NCBI GenBank assembly: GCA_963691655.1
Contig: CAVNUY010000005.1
Location: forward strand, 248,001-312,000
From: Toxonevra muliebris
Lineage: Eukaryota > Arthropoda > Insecta > Diptera > Pallopteridae
Length of the DNA: 64,000 bases
Reading direction: 5' to 3'
Part shown: in pieces, positions 1 to 11,065 of the stretch
Layout of the letters: each line of letters opens with the position of its first letter
Position numbering within the stretch: the first letter of the stretch is position 1
Translations under genes and position numbers: made by a program
The notes under the pieces: model-generated
The model's input: the letters and a program-made list of their open reading frames with translations, nothing else
What the model was told of the DNA's origin: nothing
The model's database searches: none

Positions 1-2136
1 ACACCCTCTTTTTAATCCTAAACGGTCCAATAAATTTCGGAGCCAACTTCGCGGCGAAGAAGTTTGCAGCATCCGACAGTACAAAATTTTTCCTCCACAC
101 CAACTCGTTTGGTAAATACTGTGTATCCCTACGTCTTAAATTATAAGTCTACGCCATCTTGGCGCTGGCTGTCTGTAGCTTAATGCGTATGTTTTCCCTC
201 AAGTCTGCCATTTGCTTGGCTCTGTCCTCGATACTTGTCGTAGTCGTTTCGTCAAAGTCATTTTCCCGTCTGTAATCCTTGTCTCCCCGGACTGCCATGT
301 TTCGCCCAAAGTTTGCATAGTACGGAGAAACCCCCAAGACTTCATGTTGTGCTGTGCGTATACAACATGCTATCTTCGACAGGTAGGTATCCCAAGTCTT
401 GTGATTTTCCGACACATATGCCCTTAACGTCGTCTTAATCGTCTGGTTAATGCGCTCCGCTGGGTTTGCCTGAGGGTGATAATGAGCCGTATATCTAATG
501 CGCACCCCATATGACTCACATAGAGCCTTTAGCTCTTTGATCCTAAATTGGGGGCCATTGTCGCACACAATGGAACCAGGGACACCAAAGAGAAGGAACA
601 CATTGTCTTCCAACTCTCTTAAAATGCTCTTGGCTGTTGCCGTCCGCAACGGAAACAAGAGCGGAAACTTAGTGAAGTAGTCGATCACAGTGAGTATATA
701 AGAATACCCCCGGTTCGACCTCACTAAGGGCCCTACCAGATCCACACAGATCATTTCAAAAGGTTCTAAGACCTTGGTCCTACCTACCATACAACCAGCT
801 GGTCTTCTGTTTTCAGGTTTGACACTCTGACAAACCTGATACCCACATACATACCTACTAACATCCGCCTTCATCTTCGGCCAATAATATCTCTCTAATA
901 CCCTACTAAAGGTTTTCAAAACTCCCATATGACCCGCTAAAGGGTCATCATGACATTCGACTAATGCCTTTCCCCTATCACCCTTACCTAGGACTCTTTT
1001 CCAGTCATATGCCTGGTTATACATATTCTGGGGTCCTGTTTTGACGTGCTTATACAAATCCCCATTCTGGATACGCCACGCCGGATAATTCAATGGGTCT
1101 TCCGATACCCTTTTGCACATATTATTTAACAACGTATCATACGACGACTCCGCGATTTCATTCACGACCGGAACGCTTCTCGACAACATGTCTGGAACGA
1201 CATGTTCTTTACCTTTACGATGTACGATCACGTAATCGTATTGTTGCAACTTCAACGCCCATCGCGCCAATCTACCGCACGGATCTTTTAAGCTGTTGAG
1301 CCATACTAACGAATAATGATCGGTCACCACTATGAAACGAACACCTTCGATGTATGGTCTCAACTTCTCAACCGCCCACAAAACCGCCAAACATTCCTTC
1401 TCCGTCGTTGAGTAATTTCTTTCACTCCTACTCAGGGACCTACTTAGGTAAGAAATTACTTTTTCCCCCTCGTCAAACTCCTGCGTCAGTACAGTACCCA
1501 CTCCAAAGTCTGATGCGTCAGTCTGTAGTACAAAGGTCTATCAAAGTCTGGGCAACTTAGGACAGGAGCTGTTACTAAACACTCCTTGGCCCGCAAGAAA
1601 CTATCTTCACATTCCTGAGACCAGTGAAACCTCTTATTTTTCTTTGTAAGATCAGTAAGGGGCCTCACTAATTCCGCGAAATGTGACACAAACCTAAGGT
1701 ACCACGAAACAGTTCCCACAAAGGATCGTACTTCCTAAACATTTCGAGGCGCTGGTATCTTAAGCATGGCCCCGACCTTCTCCGGATCTACATGTAGATC
1801 GAAAACAAGATACTTAAGCGAAGATAAACAAAAGTTACACTTCTGCCGATTCAAACGTAAACCCGCGTTGCATATACGGGTCAGGACCTCCTTGAGCACT
1901 TCAATGTGTTTCGCGAACGTGTTCGTGACTATGATGATATCATCAAGGTACACGAGCACGTGAGGCTCTAAGTCGGGACCAATGACTCTGTCAATAAATC
2001 TCTGCCAAGTGGCAGGCGCATTATGCAGACCGAAAGGCATACGCTTGAATTGGTACAAACCCCTACCAGGGACAGTAAATGCCGTGAAGGCCCTAGAATT
2101 CTCCGCTACTGGTATTTGCCAATAGGCGGATTTGAT
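1..2136 (-). pseudogene. Ty3/gypsy pol, 3' half: RT core, RNase H, integrase
   Basis: Minus-strand polyprotein remnant, read from 2136 towards 1. It opens in the RT palm with the SAYWQIP and FGLHNAPATWQRF stretches and the catalytic YLDDIII (about 1935-1960). RNase H follows, with WSQECEDSF and then, after a frameshift near 1520, TDASDFGVG and the FIVVTDHYSLVWL strand. The integrase (149-1100) has an HHCC finger (H-x5-GH, C-GYQVCQ) and a DDE core (CVDLVGPL, VCDNGPQF, HPQANPAERINQ). A GPF-type tail (KFIGPFRIKKR) runs off the left edge. Lesions seen: an in-frame stop near 1734, the frameshift near 1520 and a stop at about 148. Family assignment to Ty3/gypsy (Metaviridae) is firm; the clade is not determined. 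The LTR is outside the window. The upstream half of the same element is at 3925-4870. Confidence 0.9.
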
Positions 2137-3925
2137 ATTATTATTATTATTATTATTTATTTATAATCGGTAGTACAATAAGAATTAGTTCTTTTAAAGT
2201 ACATCAAGGATTAACAAAATATAAAAAAAAGGAAACAGTACAGTCAAACTTATATGCTATACATAATACTTATAAACTAAAATTATAAATTAATTATTGC
2301 AAATTAGGATAGAAGACAGAAAGTTAGTTAGAAATACAAAAAAGTGAGTGAGAGAGAGAAAAGTATAGGTGAGAAATGTAAAATTAAAGAGTTAAAATGC
2401 CTTGGAGTAATGTTGGTAGACTGCATTCTTGAAGCTACTTGTATTAGCCATTCGTTGAAGGTGGGTTGGAAGTGAGTTCCATAGTCTAATGGCGTTAATG
2501 AAAAAGAATCGGCTAGAATTAAGATGGTTAAACCTAGGAATAACCAGTTGAGGCGACCTAGTGGAGTGGAAGAATTGTAATTTATCATACAAATATGTTG
2601 GAGTTTTCGAGTGAATGATCCGGTGCAGAAAAATTAAATTACGAATGTCCAAATAGTTAGTTAATTCAACTCCAAGAATGCAAGTAGCTCTATAAGATAT
2701 ATGGTCAAAACGTTGTAGCCCATAGGCATATCGAATCGCATTGTTAAACGCTAGTGCAAGTTTACGTTGTGAAGCGGAGTCTAGTTTACTAAAAACAACA
2801 TTAAAATAAGTAATATGGGGGACAATTAACTGTTTTACAAGGTTAACTCTAACTGCAGGAGGAGTATATACAGCAGAAAACCGAAGTGAGCGTAGAGCAT
2901 AATAGATTTTAGATACAACGCCATTTATGTGGTCACAGCATGTTAGCTTAGAGTTAAGGATGAAACCCAAGCTCATGACCCTATCAACAAGTTCAAGTTG
3001 TGAATCCCCAATAGAAATAGGTGGAATAACCAGAGAACCTGTAGTCTTCCTCGAGATAGGCAAGATTTTGGATTTCAAAGGGTTAATACGCAAACTGTTA
3101 TTGTCAGCCCAGGTCTTTAATACATGGAGGTCAGAATTAAGCTTACTGATCATATCGTCAATGTGTGCAGGGTCGCAGGAGATATATACTTGAATATCGT
3201 CAGCCTAGGCATGAATCTTCGAATGCTTACATACAGTTAAAATGTCATTAATAAATATTGAAAATAGTAAAGGTCCTAAAATAGACCCCTGTGGTACACC
3301 AGCAGGGATCACAGATAGTGATGAAATGTCATCTCCAACTTTTACTTGCTGTAACCGGTTATTAAGATAGCTAGCAATTAGGCTAATAGCACCTTTGCTG
3401 AAATTAAAGTAATGCTTCAACTTGTGACAGAGCATGCTGTGACATACTGAGTCAAAAGCTTTGGAAAAGTCAAGGAGGCAAAGAAGAGTTAATTTATCTT
3501 GGTCAAGCGGGATACGTATATCGTCAATAACTTTTAAAATAGCAGTAGTGCAGCTATGGCCAGCACGGAACCCAGATTGCAGGCACGAGAGAAGCTGATT
3601 GCTATGAAAATAGGCAGTAATTTGATCAGCGATCAAGTGTTCACAAACTTTACCCAAGGCAGGCAGTATGCTAATTGGTCTGAAGTCCTTGGGTTCACGA
3701 GCGGCAGTGTTTTTCGCGATAGGGATAATGGTAGCAATTTTCCATGAGCTGGGGAATAGTGAGCTTGTAAAACAATCATTTATGAGATGAGTTAAAGACG
3801 GTAGTATAAAAGGTATAATTATTTTAATAAACTTAATAGGGATACCATCAATTCCAACGGCATCGGAAGAAATCCTTAAAACACATTTAGCTACGTCATC
3901 CTCACTAACAGCAACAAAACGAAAG
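2137..3925 (-). mobile_element. Non-LTR retrotransposon with TAA-repeat tail, inserted in gypsy RT
   Basis: A 5'-truncated non-LTR element in the same orientation as the gypsy element it interrupts. On the minus strand it ends in a run of TAA repeats (plus strand 2137-2165, ATT repeats), the type of tail known for I-like elements. Its 3' UTR (2166-2391) is AT-rich. The gypsy RT stops after FCVGYR on one side and resumes at KSAYWQIP on the other. About 45 residues normally lie between these motifs, so the insertion was accompanied by, or followed by, loss of target DNA. The left junction is set by the tail; the right one is approximate. Clade (I, Jockey or CR1-like) is uncertain. Confidence 0.8.
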
Positions 3926-3942
3926 GGTCCTATAGCCCACAC
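2389..3942 (-). pseudogene. Reverse transcriptase ORF, broken by one stop at the YADD box
   Basis: C-terminal half of a non-LTR ORF2. Motifs in order: SSDAVGIDGIP (RT block 0), IPIAK and DFRPISILPALGK (block 1), FRAGHSCTTAIL (block 2), LLDFSKAFDSV (first catalytic Asp), IPAGVPQGSILGPLLFSIFINDI (blocks 4-5, seen as consecutive residues), then KIHA-stop-ADDIQVYIS where YADD is expected. The stop is a TAG at 3205-3207 replacing the Tyr codon. The frame then stays open to 2389 through the thumb and a C-terminal region ending FKNAVYQHYSKAF. Apart from the single stop I see no frameshift over 1.5 kb, which is unusually clean for this window. The upstream end overlaps gypsy sequence, so the first few residues of the open frame (near MWAIG) may belong to the host element. 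Confidence 0.85.
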
Positions 3943-4870
3943 AAAACCTATACGTATCGTCCTTCTTTTTTATCATTACCACAGGAGAAGCCCATGGACT
4001 ATGTGATACCTCAACCACCCCCTTCTCTAACATGTCTTCTAGTTCAGTATCAATTCGTTTCTGAATCGCCGGCGACACGGGATAATACCGTTGTTTAGTC
4101 GGTTCGACGTTCGGTTTGGTTCGGATCCGATGTTCGACCAAATGAGTACACCCAAGACCAGATCAGGCATACTTTCGAAAGTATCCACTATCAATCGGCT
4201 TAATTCCTCCTCTTCACTCCTGGACAATTGTGTCCTCTCAATTATCGTCGCGACTGACGAGACCTCGACTTGGCCTGAGAAACTCCACTGATCCTTGGAT
4301 AAATCTGGTACAATACCCGACTTTACCCAAAAGTCAACACCAAGGATCAGCTTCTGTGGAAGATTCGGAATTACTAAGCAATTTATGAGGACCGACTTGC
4401 CCTCCACCTCGATTGGTAGTGATACTGTACCCTCGACCGGTACCCGCTCTCCATCCGCCAATGCTACATCGCGAATATTACACGCATTGGGTTTAATACC
4501 CCACGATTTAAAATTTCCCATCCAGGGCGCCCGAGTATGGTGCGCGTTGCACCCGAATCCAATAAAGCCCTAATTAGCACGCCAAAAATTTTAACTCCGA
4601 AATATGGCCTACTATCCGATTCATTTTTCGAAAACGCAAAACCTAGACACACAACTTCTCGATCTAAATGAGAAGGCCTAATACCTAACACCAGCTGATT
4701 GCTCGCAGGCAATCTACCTAACTCTGACGAGTTTCCTGCTCTGCTGCCACAGGAGCTCGCACCACATTTCCCGAATTATTTGGGATACGATTATCCCTTC
4801 TAGGGCCCGTCCGACCCATGGCAGAAGCACTGCCTCCATTAAGGTTAAATGCTTGATAAATTGCCAAAAG
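3925..4870 (-). pseudogene. Ty3/gypsy Gag end, protease and RT start
   Basis: The 5' part of the gypsy element whose 3' half lies at 1-2136. From 4870 downwards: a Gag/linker piece rich in Gly, Arg and Asn (4718-4870), an aspartic protease with the active-site LLDSGATRTILG (about 4530-4600) and an ILGVDFW strand (near 4340), and the RT N-terminus with PAIQKRIDTELEDMLEKGV, SPWASPVVMIKKKDDTYRF (near 3950-4080). The protease and RT segments overlap in different frames at 4464-4521 and 4039-4141, showing at least two frameshifts. The 5' side is cut by the plus-strand CR1-like fragment at about 4868, so no LTR or primer-binding site is present. Confidence 0.85.
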
Positions 4871-6380
4871 TTTACTTTTATATGCATGTACAGGTTTCAT
4901 GATAATAATAACAATGAAGTCTTTTTAAATGATCTTTATAAATTGTTATCAGATGAAACTACATGTAATTTAGTTTTTCTCGGTGATATTAATTTAAATA
5001 TTCTAATTATATTTCTGTTAGTAGTACTGTTTCAAATTTGTATCTTTCTGATCACTGTTTAACGTGCTTGAGTTTTGACAATATTATTATACATAAGTAC
5101 TTAAAACAAACTACCGGCCATGTTATATATAAGACTGACTTTACCGCATTGAACAATTTACTTTTATTTGAATCTTGTTTACTAACACCTTAACAAATCT
5201 TACTGATATTTGCACAAAGAGAGTTAGCAAGAACTCAAAGTTAAAAAAGCTTAAGCCTTGGATGACTTTAGAATTGGTGAAAAGAATTAATTATAAGAAT
5301 AAGCTTTACAAAAAAAGTATGAAATACCCATTTGATGTAAATCTAAGGACATGCTATAAAAATCTATGTAAGGAAATTTCAAAGGAGACATCAATCTGCA
5401 AGCAGTATTATTATTTTAATGAATTTAACAAAATTAAGGGGGATGTTAAGAAAGAATGGCAGCTTGTCAATAACATTTTAAACAAGTCTAAATTAAAAGA
5501 ACAAATACGTAACTTGAATGTTGATGTTGATAAAGTTAATGCATTCAATAAATATTTTGCTAGCATTGGTGCCAAAGTAGTTTCTGATGATGGCCTTAAT
5601 AATTGTTCTTGTGACTGTGCATATAACGAAAGTTTTTGTCCACAAAGTCTATATTTCGAACCCATATCCTCCTGGGAGCTATTTAAGATTATTAACTCGT
5701 TGAAAAATTCACATTCCAACACAGAAGGAAGTTTCTCAAGTTTATTTATTAAAAAGATTGTTTATAATGTTGTCGATGTACTTTGTGCCTTAATCAATAA
5801 AAGTATTGATAAAAGCATTTTTCCAGAAGAGTTAAAACGAGCTGAAGTTATACCATTATTTAAGAAGGGAGATAGAAAACTTCTTAATAACTATCGACCA
5901 ATCTCACTACTTTCTACGTTTTCCAAAATTTTTGAAAAACCAATTCAAATGAGAATGGTTAATTTCTTAAACAAATCCATGTTTTTCAGTGACAGCCAGT
6001 TTGGGTTAAGAGCAAGTATGTCTTGCGAAGATGCTCTTTTGAAATTTTGCACAAGTATTAACCATAGCTTAAACAATAAAAAAATAACTGCTGCTTTATT
6101 TGTGGACATTACTAAAGCCTTTGACACAGTTAATCACAATATTTTGTTAGATAAACTGTATAAATGTGGTGTCAGAGGCTTTGTACATAAGTGGTTGCAT
6201 CATACTTATCAAACCGGGTACAAAAAGTGAAGCTTGACAATAATTATAGTACTTTTCTAAACATCAATGTGGGTGTTCCACAAGGTTCAGTCCTGGGTCC
6301 AACATTATTCTTGATATATATTAATTATCTTTTTTCACAAAAATTTGTGAGTAATTCGATAGCATTTTCAGATGATATGG
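4868..6380 (+). pseudogene. CR1/Jockey-like non-LTR ORF2 fragment: endonuclease end plus RT
   Basis: Plus-strand piece lying against the gypsy Gag. At 4868-5062 is the end of an apurinic-type endonuclease (FLGDINLNIL, where GDxN is the conserved motif); YLSDHCLTCLSF, the SDH motif, follows at about 5040 in another frame after an internal deletion. From 5175 the linker (KPWMTLELVKRINYKNKLYK) leads into RT: RAEVIPLFKKGDRKLLNNYR, PISLLSTFSKIFEK, FGLRASMSCEDALL, ALFVDITKAFDTVNHNIL. A frameshift near 6205 moves to the frame with VGVPQGSVLGPTLFLIYIN. The catalytic box is changed to FSDD, and homology stops near 6380. Clade is uncertain (CR1 or Jockey group). Confidence 0.85.
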
Positions 6381-6429
6381 AAAGTGGAAAAGAAAAATAT
6401 AGATATAAAAACTTTACTTTCCATTTAAG

Positions 6430-6900
6430 TTGGTCGAGAACATAATAACTGGAGTTCTAAACTACCAGCAATTAGATTCGCAATGAACACATCGAAAAGC
6501 CAAACACGAGCTATTCAGCAGCGAATTTGACATTTGGGCGTGAATTACGGAAGCACATCAAGACCTAAAAGCAATTATAAAATCAGAAAATTTTATTCCA
6601 CAAATAACACCGCATTTACTTAAAATTGTAGATGTATTAAAGATAGCTCGTGAAAACGAGGAACGCATGCAAGTTAAAAACAAAGTTTATACCGATTCAA
6701 AAAGGAAACCATATAACATATTTAATATTGGAGATATAGTATTAGTTGCAACGCACATCCTAAGTAAAGGAAATCAAGGAGTAACTTCAAAATTTGTACC
6801 TCGTCGAGATGGACCTTACCGAATAATTGGAAGAAAGGGCTCCGCTACGATTTCTGTGGCAGATGGAGAGTTTGTAGCGGAAACACTTTTGTTCATTTTA
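6430..6900 (+). pseudogene. Ty3/gypsy integrase C-terminal fragment
   Basis: The stretch from WSSKLPAIRFAMNTSKS through a frameshifted LTFGREL and IPQITPH segment to KPYNIFNIGDIVLVATHI and FVPRRDGPYRIIGRKGS matches the end of a retroviral-type integrase: the helix after the DDE core, then the GPY/F module. It is on the plus strand, opposite to the gypsy element at 1-4870, so it is a separate insertion. It abuts the non-LTR fragment at about 6380-6430. Whether the AT-rich sequence after 6900 contains its LTR could not be decided. Confidence 0.75.
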
Positions 6901-7868
6901 CTGTTGTTTGTTAAAATTAAATTGAATCATTGTATTATATTTTTTATTGTTTTAAAAAATTTATTTTATTTTTAATCGGGAAAAATATATGTTTAAGGTT
7001 GTCAGGCAATAAAATATTTTATAAAAAATAAAATATTCCTAGTCAATTTTTTAAATTATACCCGAAACATCGGAACAAAAGCCAAGCACTGACCTTACCA
7101 GGACTTGCAAGGCATTGTTCCTTTGTTTAAGCTCTACTTTTTAACTTTTTTGTGTAATGCTTAGTTTTTTGTTAATTTTGATGATAATGATTAGTTAATT
7201 TATTAAGGTAAAAAAGAAACTAGATTGTGTTTTAAAGTCAAAATACCGCTATTATGATACATAATTTGGTGGCAAGTATTTTTTCTAAGGGATTTTCTTA
7301 AACACCCTGCATCTCAGTGGAGGTTGAAAATACACCCTATATCCGGAACAAATTTTTCTCAGAACTAACTGGAGAGTATATTTGACGATAATCGATTTAT
7401 TTATAATAATACTTAGTAGTATTTGCATAATCGCAAATGTGTTCGTAAATATTGTTTTGCGAACGAGAGCGCGTTTTCTCCAAATGCGACTAAATGTTGT
7501 GCGGTGCTGATTTAAAAAAATTATAACTTCTAAACAAAAAATGGACACACTTTGAAATTTCCACGTATTTTTTAAAACAGTATTAGCAATGCTTCTGATT
7601 TTTTTCAGATTTTTCCATGCTCCAGAGCAATGTTTATTTACTAATTGTTATAAATAATTACTTATAAATAAACAAATTACCGTTATCTGGCGATAAAAAA
7701 AAAACAAATTCTTCATAAACTATCGCTTAAAAAAGAAGTAGTCCAGAAAATTTCCATAACTTTGGTTGAGCAGATCCTAAAGACATCAAATTGAAAACAA
7801 AAACTTCCTAAAATTGTAAACGTCAATAAGGTGTAAAAAAATGTTTATGAATTAAAAATTTCGGAATC

Positions 7869-7994
7869 GTGTTTTCTTATAAAAATTTTCCATATATACA
7901 TTAAAAACTGAGAAAAAATTATTTCCAGCTCTTGATTTCACGAATTCCGACCCATATACATTAGACTGGCCTAAAATTTTTCCCCGCAAATTCC
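7869..7994 (+). repeat. Dispersed repeat R126, copy 1
   Basis: Starts GTGTTTTCTTATAAAA and ends CCGCAAATTCC. It is clearly similar to 8969-9103, sharing for example ACATTAGACTGGCC and the CACGAATT-CGACCCAT stretch, with scattered substitutions. It has no coding potential and no clear terminal inverted repeats. Copy 2 interrupts an LTR, so this is probably a mobile sequence of unknown type. Confidence 0.7.
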
Positions 7995-8862
7995 AAATTC
8001 CATAGGCAGAACCTTTTTTAGGATGTTATCAACTTTTCAGATACCAAGCCGAAAGTTATAGACTTAAACGTTATTTTATTGTTACATGAACTTACCTTTT
8101 TAGCAAGTTCTAGAAGTCCTAAATCGCTCAGGGAATAAAATAGCAAGCAGACAAACGCGCTATATCATTTCAATTCGAAGCGTCGAATCCTAGAAACTTC
8201 TGTAAAAATTTCAAGACGCTCGAAGAACTGCTTTGTTCTGGTAGTTGCAAAGTCACACAAATCTGATTTTCAATTTTTTGAACTGTGCTTCGCCGATTCC
8301 ACGTAGTGCAAACATCTTTTAGTTTTATTTCAATATAAAAAGTCTTCCTGTAAACAATTCATATTTTTTTAGCACTGTGTCTATTAGGAGTTTGAATTGA
8401 TTTTATTGTTTGGCTCAATTCTTCTACCAGAGATTCTGGTAGAGTTCTCCAAATAATCATTTGAAAATTGTTTCAGAGTATTTTCTATTTTTGTATTACG
8501 CAGTTTGTTTGCAAAGAAAGTAAACAGAACCATCGTTACTGAGGTATGTGATTTTGCTATTAGTGAAAATTCCAAAATTGGAGCAGAACTTTTTTTTACT
8601 GATTTTCATTAGTTAAAATGTTGTTTATCAGGCTTAATGGAACGTCCTTTTTGTCGAAGTAACTAAGTCGCAACATTATGTAAAAAGCAGGCAAATCATA
8701 CGGCCGTTTCAGTATCCGCCACGGTTCCTCATCAATGATCTTTGTGATGGTTCTTACTATCATTTCAACGTTCTATATAAGTGTCTAATAATTGAAAAAC
8801 AAAAAACCTGGTAATTCTTGGTAACTTTTTCAAATATTAAAAACTTTTTTTTGGAATTCTTA

Positions 8863-8867
8863 TATCT
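8863..8867. repeat. Target-site duplication TATCT (left)
   Basis: The same five bases follow the other LTR at 16368-16372. Five bases is the usual duplication for Ty3-type integrases. This fixes the outer limits of the element. Confidence 0.75.
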
Positions 8868-8968
8868 TTGGAACTTTCTGGCAGGAACGCGCGGTTTTGT
8901 TACGGTTACTGAATTCAACGACCGTTGAAAACAGAATGGTCTGATTTTTCAATGACCGATTTTTATGT

Positions 8969-9103
8969 GTGTTTTCTTATAAAAACTTACTAATTTTCCA
9001 TACATACGTTAAAATCCGAGAAAAAATAATTTTCAGTGATTGATGTCACGAATTTCGACCCATGTACATTAGACTGGCCGTAAAATTTTTTCCCGCAAAT
9101 TCC
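8969..9103 (+). repeat. Dispersed repeat R126, copy 2, inside LTR
   Basis: Second copy of the repeat at 7869-7994. It sits in the 3' LTR exactly where the intact LTR continues from TTTTTATGTGTG into TAAGTGCACG, so it is an insertion younger than the LTR element. It lies about 85 bases from the Harbinger insertion. Confidence 0.75.
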
Positions 9104-9193
9104 TTCTACTTACGTAGAGCGTGCGAGACCGACGTATGAATGTCTATATACTCTGTCATTCCAACGGTTCAAATGTTTATTGAATTAAGTCCC

Positions 9194-9226
9194 AATTTAG
9201 ATTCGACAATAAAACTTGCGCAATTC
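9194..9226 (+). repeat. Harbinger terminal inverted repeat, left
   Basis: Perfect 33-base inverted match to 12333-12365. The five bases outside it (GTCCC) differ from the other end. Confidence 0.93.
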
Positions 9227-9411
9227 TTATCGATTCTCTTTTCGACTTGCCCTTAACATTTACATTGGCAATTCTGCATAGCAATTCTCGTTTATTTTTT
9301 GCTTTTTCTGTCATTTTGAAAATTAAATAAAATTATATTAAAAGGGTACTTCATTGAAAAAAATTAAAAATTAATAAAAAACAAGCGCTTATTACACAAT
9401 TGCTTGAATGT

Positions 9412-10860
9412 ATGAGTGAAGCCGTTGAGCTGGAGTCTGACGACAGCGATAAAGAGGACATAATTATAGGTTTGTGGCGCTTTAAATGAGTATTTGGAAA
9501 TTAGTAAATTTTTGTTTAAAATGCTAGGATTAATTGATCTAGTTAAAAAAGCTCTGGTATTGCCTAACAAAAGAAACAAGCGATTATGGATGAAGCCGTG
9601 GAGACTAAATAGAGTGAAACACGGATCATTTGTTTTTTTGACAAACGAGTTGTTATTAAATGATGCGCCCTCATATAATGACTATGCGCGTATGAACAAA
9701 GCACAATTCGATTATGTGCTATCTTTGATAAAGAAGGATATTAAACGTTCAGATACGTGCTTAAGAAATGCAATTCCTGCAACTGAAAAGCTTGCAGTGA
9801 CGCTAAGATTTCTTGTGACTGGTCAGTTTTATGAAATCTGGTAGTGGTCAACGACTGTCTAGAGATGTTGTTCTAGTTGTGTTCAGGCTGTTATTTATGT
9901 AAATGATATTTTTAACAGGTGAATCATTTAAAAGCATTGATTTTCAATCACGTCTGTCTTCGTCGTCTATTTGTAAAATAGTTCTTGAAGTGTGTGGAGG
10001 CAGTTGAAAGGAAAATATTTAAAGGTACTACTTTTAAACCAGTTTCCATTACGAACCTAAAATAAATAACTTAAATTATACTTTTCCGATATGCTTTTAT
10101 TATTTATTCATTATAGTTCCCAAGCAGCAGTGGAGAGTGGGAAGCAATTGCAAAAGAGTTTGCTGTCAAATGGCAATTTCCCAATTGTTTGGGAGCTTTG
10201 GATGGCAAACACGTAAATTTTCGATCATTACGCAAAGATGGAGCATTCTTCCATAATTATAAGGGGGCCAACAGCATAATTTTAATGGCCTTGGTTGATG
10301 CAAATTGCAAATTTATTTTTGTGGATATTGGCTGCAATGGGCGCACAAATGACGCAGGCGTATTCCTTCAAAGCGGTTTAAAAAATATTTTAGAGGAAGA
10401 GAAAAATCTACCAAAAAATGCCATAATTGGGAAAGGACGGTCTCTTCCTTATGTTATAGTATCAGATGATGCATGCCCACTACAAAAGCACATCATGAAA
10501 CCTTATCCATTTCATACAAATAACGACGAAAAGCAGGTATTCAATGCAAGATTATCACGTGCCAGGCATGTTGTAGAGCATGCTTTTGGAATTCTTTCAA
10601 ATAAATTTAGAGTTTTCTAAACAACAATGCAAGTCAGAGTTGAAACGGTAGAGCTCATTGTATTCGCTTGCTGTGCTGTTCATAATTTTTTGCTAGAAAA
10701 AGATGAAAACTATGTGAATAGCTTTCAGTACACCCCAGCTACGAACAGCGCTTGTGCTTCAAATGGACCATACAATCCCAGAAAAGGTGATGCGGAAAAT
10801 GTTCAACAATTTATGGCCTACTTCAACGAAGAAGGCAAGTTAGATTGGCAGCACGTTTAA
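9412..10860 (+). pseudogene. Harbinger (HARBI1-like) DDE transposase, 4 exons
   Basis: Nuclease that would cut and join the transposon ends. Proposed exons: 9412-9469, 9528-9821, 9919-10024, 10117-10860. All three introns (9470-9527, 9822-9918, 10025-10116) start GT and end AG, and the phases agree across them. The start is the ATG at 9412, giving an acidic leader (MSEAVELESDDSDKEDIII) that splices in frame to GLIDLVKKAL. The DDE_Tnp_4 core is in exon 4: GALDGKHV, NGRTNDAGVF, YVIVSDDACPL and ARHVVEHAFGILSNKFRVF supply the acidic residues. Two lesions make it inactive: a frameshift in exon 3 near 9990 (between EVC and LKGKYLK) and a TAA at about 10618 after FRVF; the frame then continues through VFACCAVHNFLLE to the true stop. 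Otherwise it is well preserved. Confidence 0.88.
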
Positions 10861-11065
10861 TGTCGTTCTTAATTAAGAAAACGCTACAAATAAAAAGAAA
10901 AACATACACTTGTATAAATAAAAACTAAATCATTAATATATGAACGTTTTTTCATTTATTCATTTGTACACAAGGGTAAATTAAAATTAAAGAAAATTAG
11001 ATTGAAATTCAATATTTGCTGATTAAAAAAAATGATGAGAACACTAATAAAATGGCGTAATAGTT

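Larger units (their letters stand above)
6976..8867. other. Gene-free AT-rich stretch
   Basis: No open frame here resembles a known protein. The only repeat recognised is the 126-bp copy at 7869-7994. Two places read ACACCCT (near 7306 and 7331), which resemble mariner-type ends, but no paired end was found. Confidence 0.5.
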
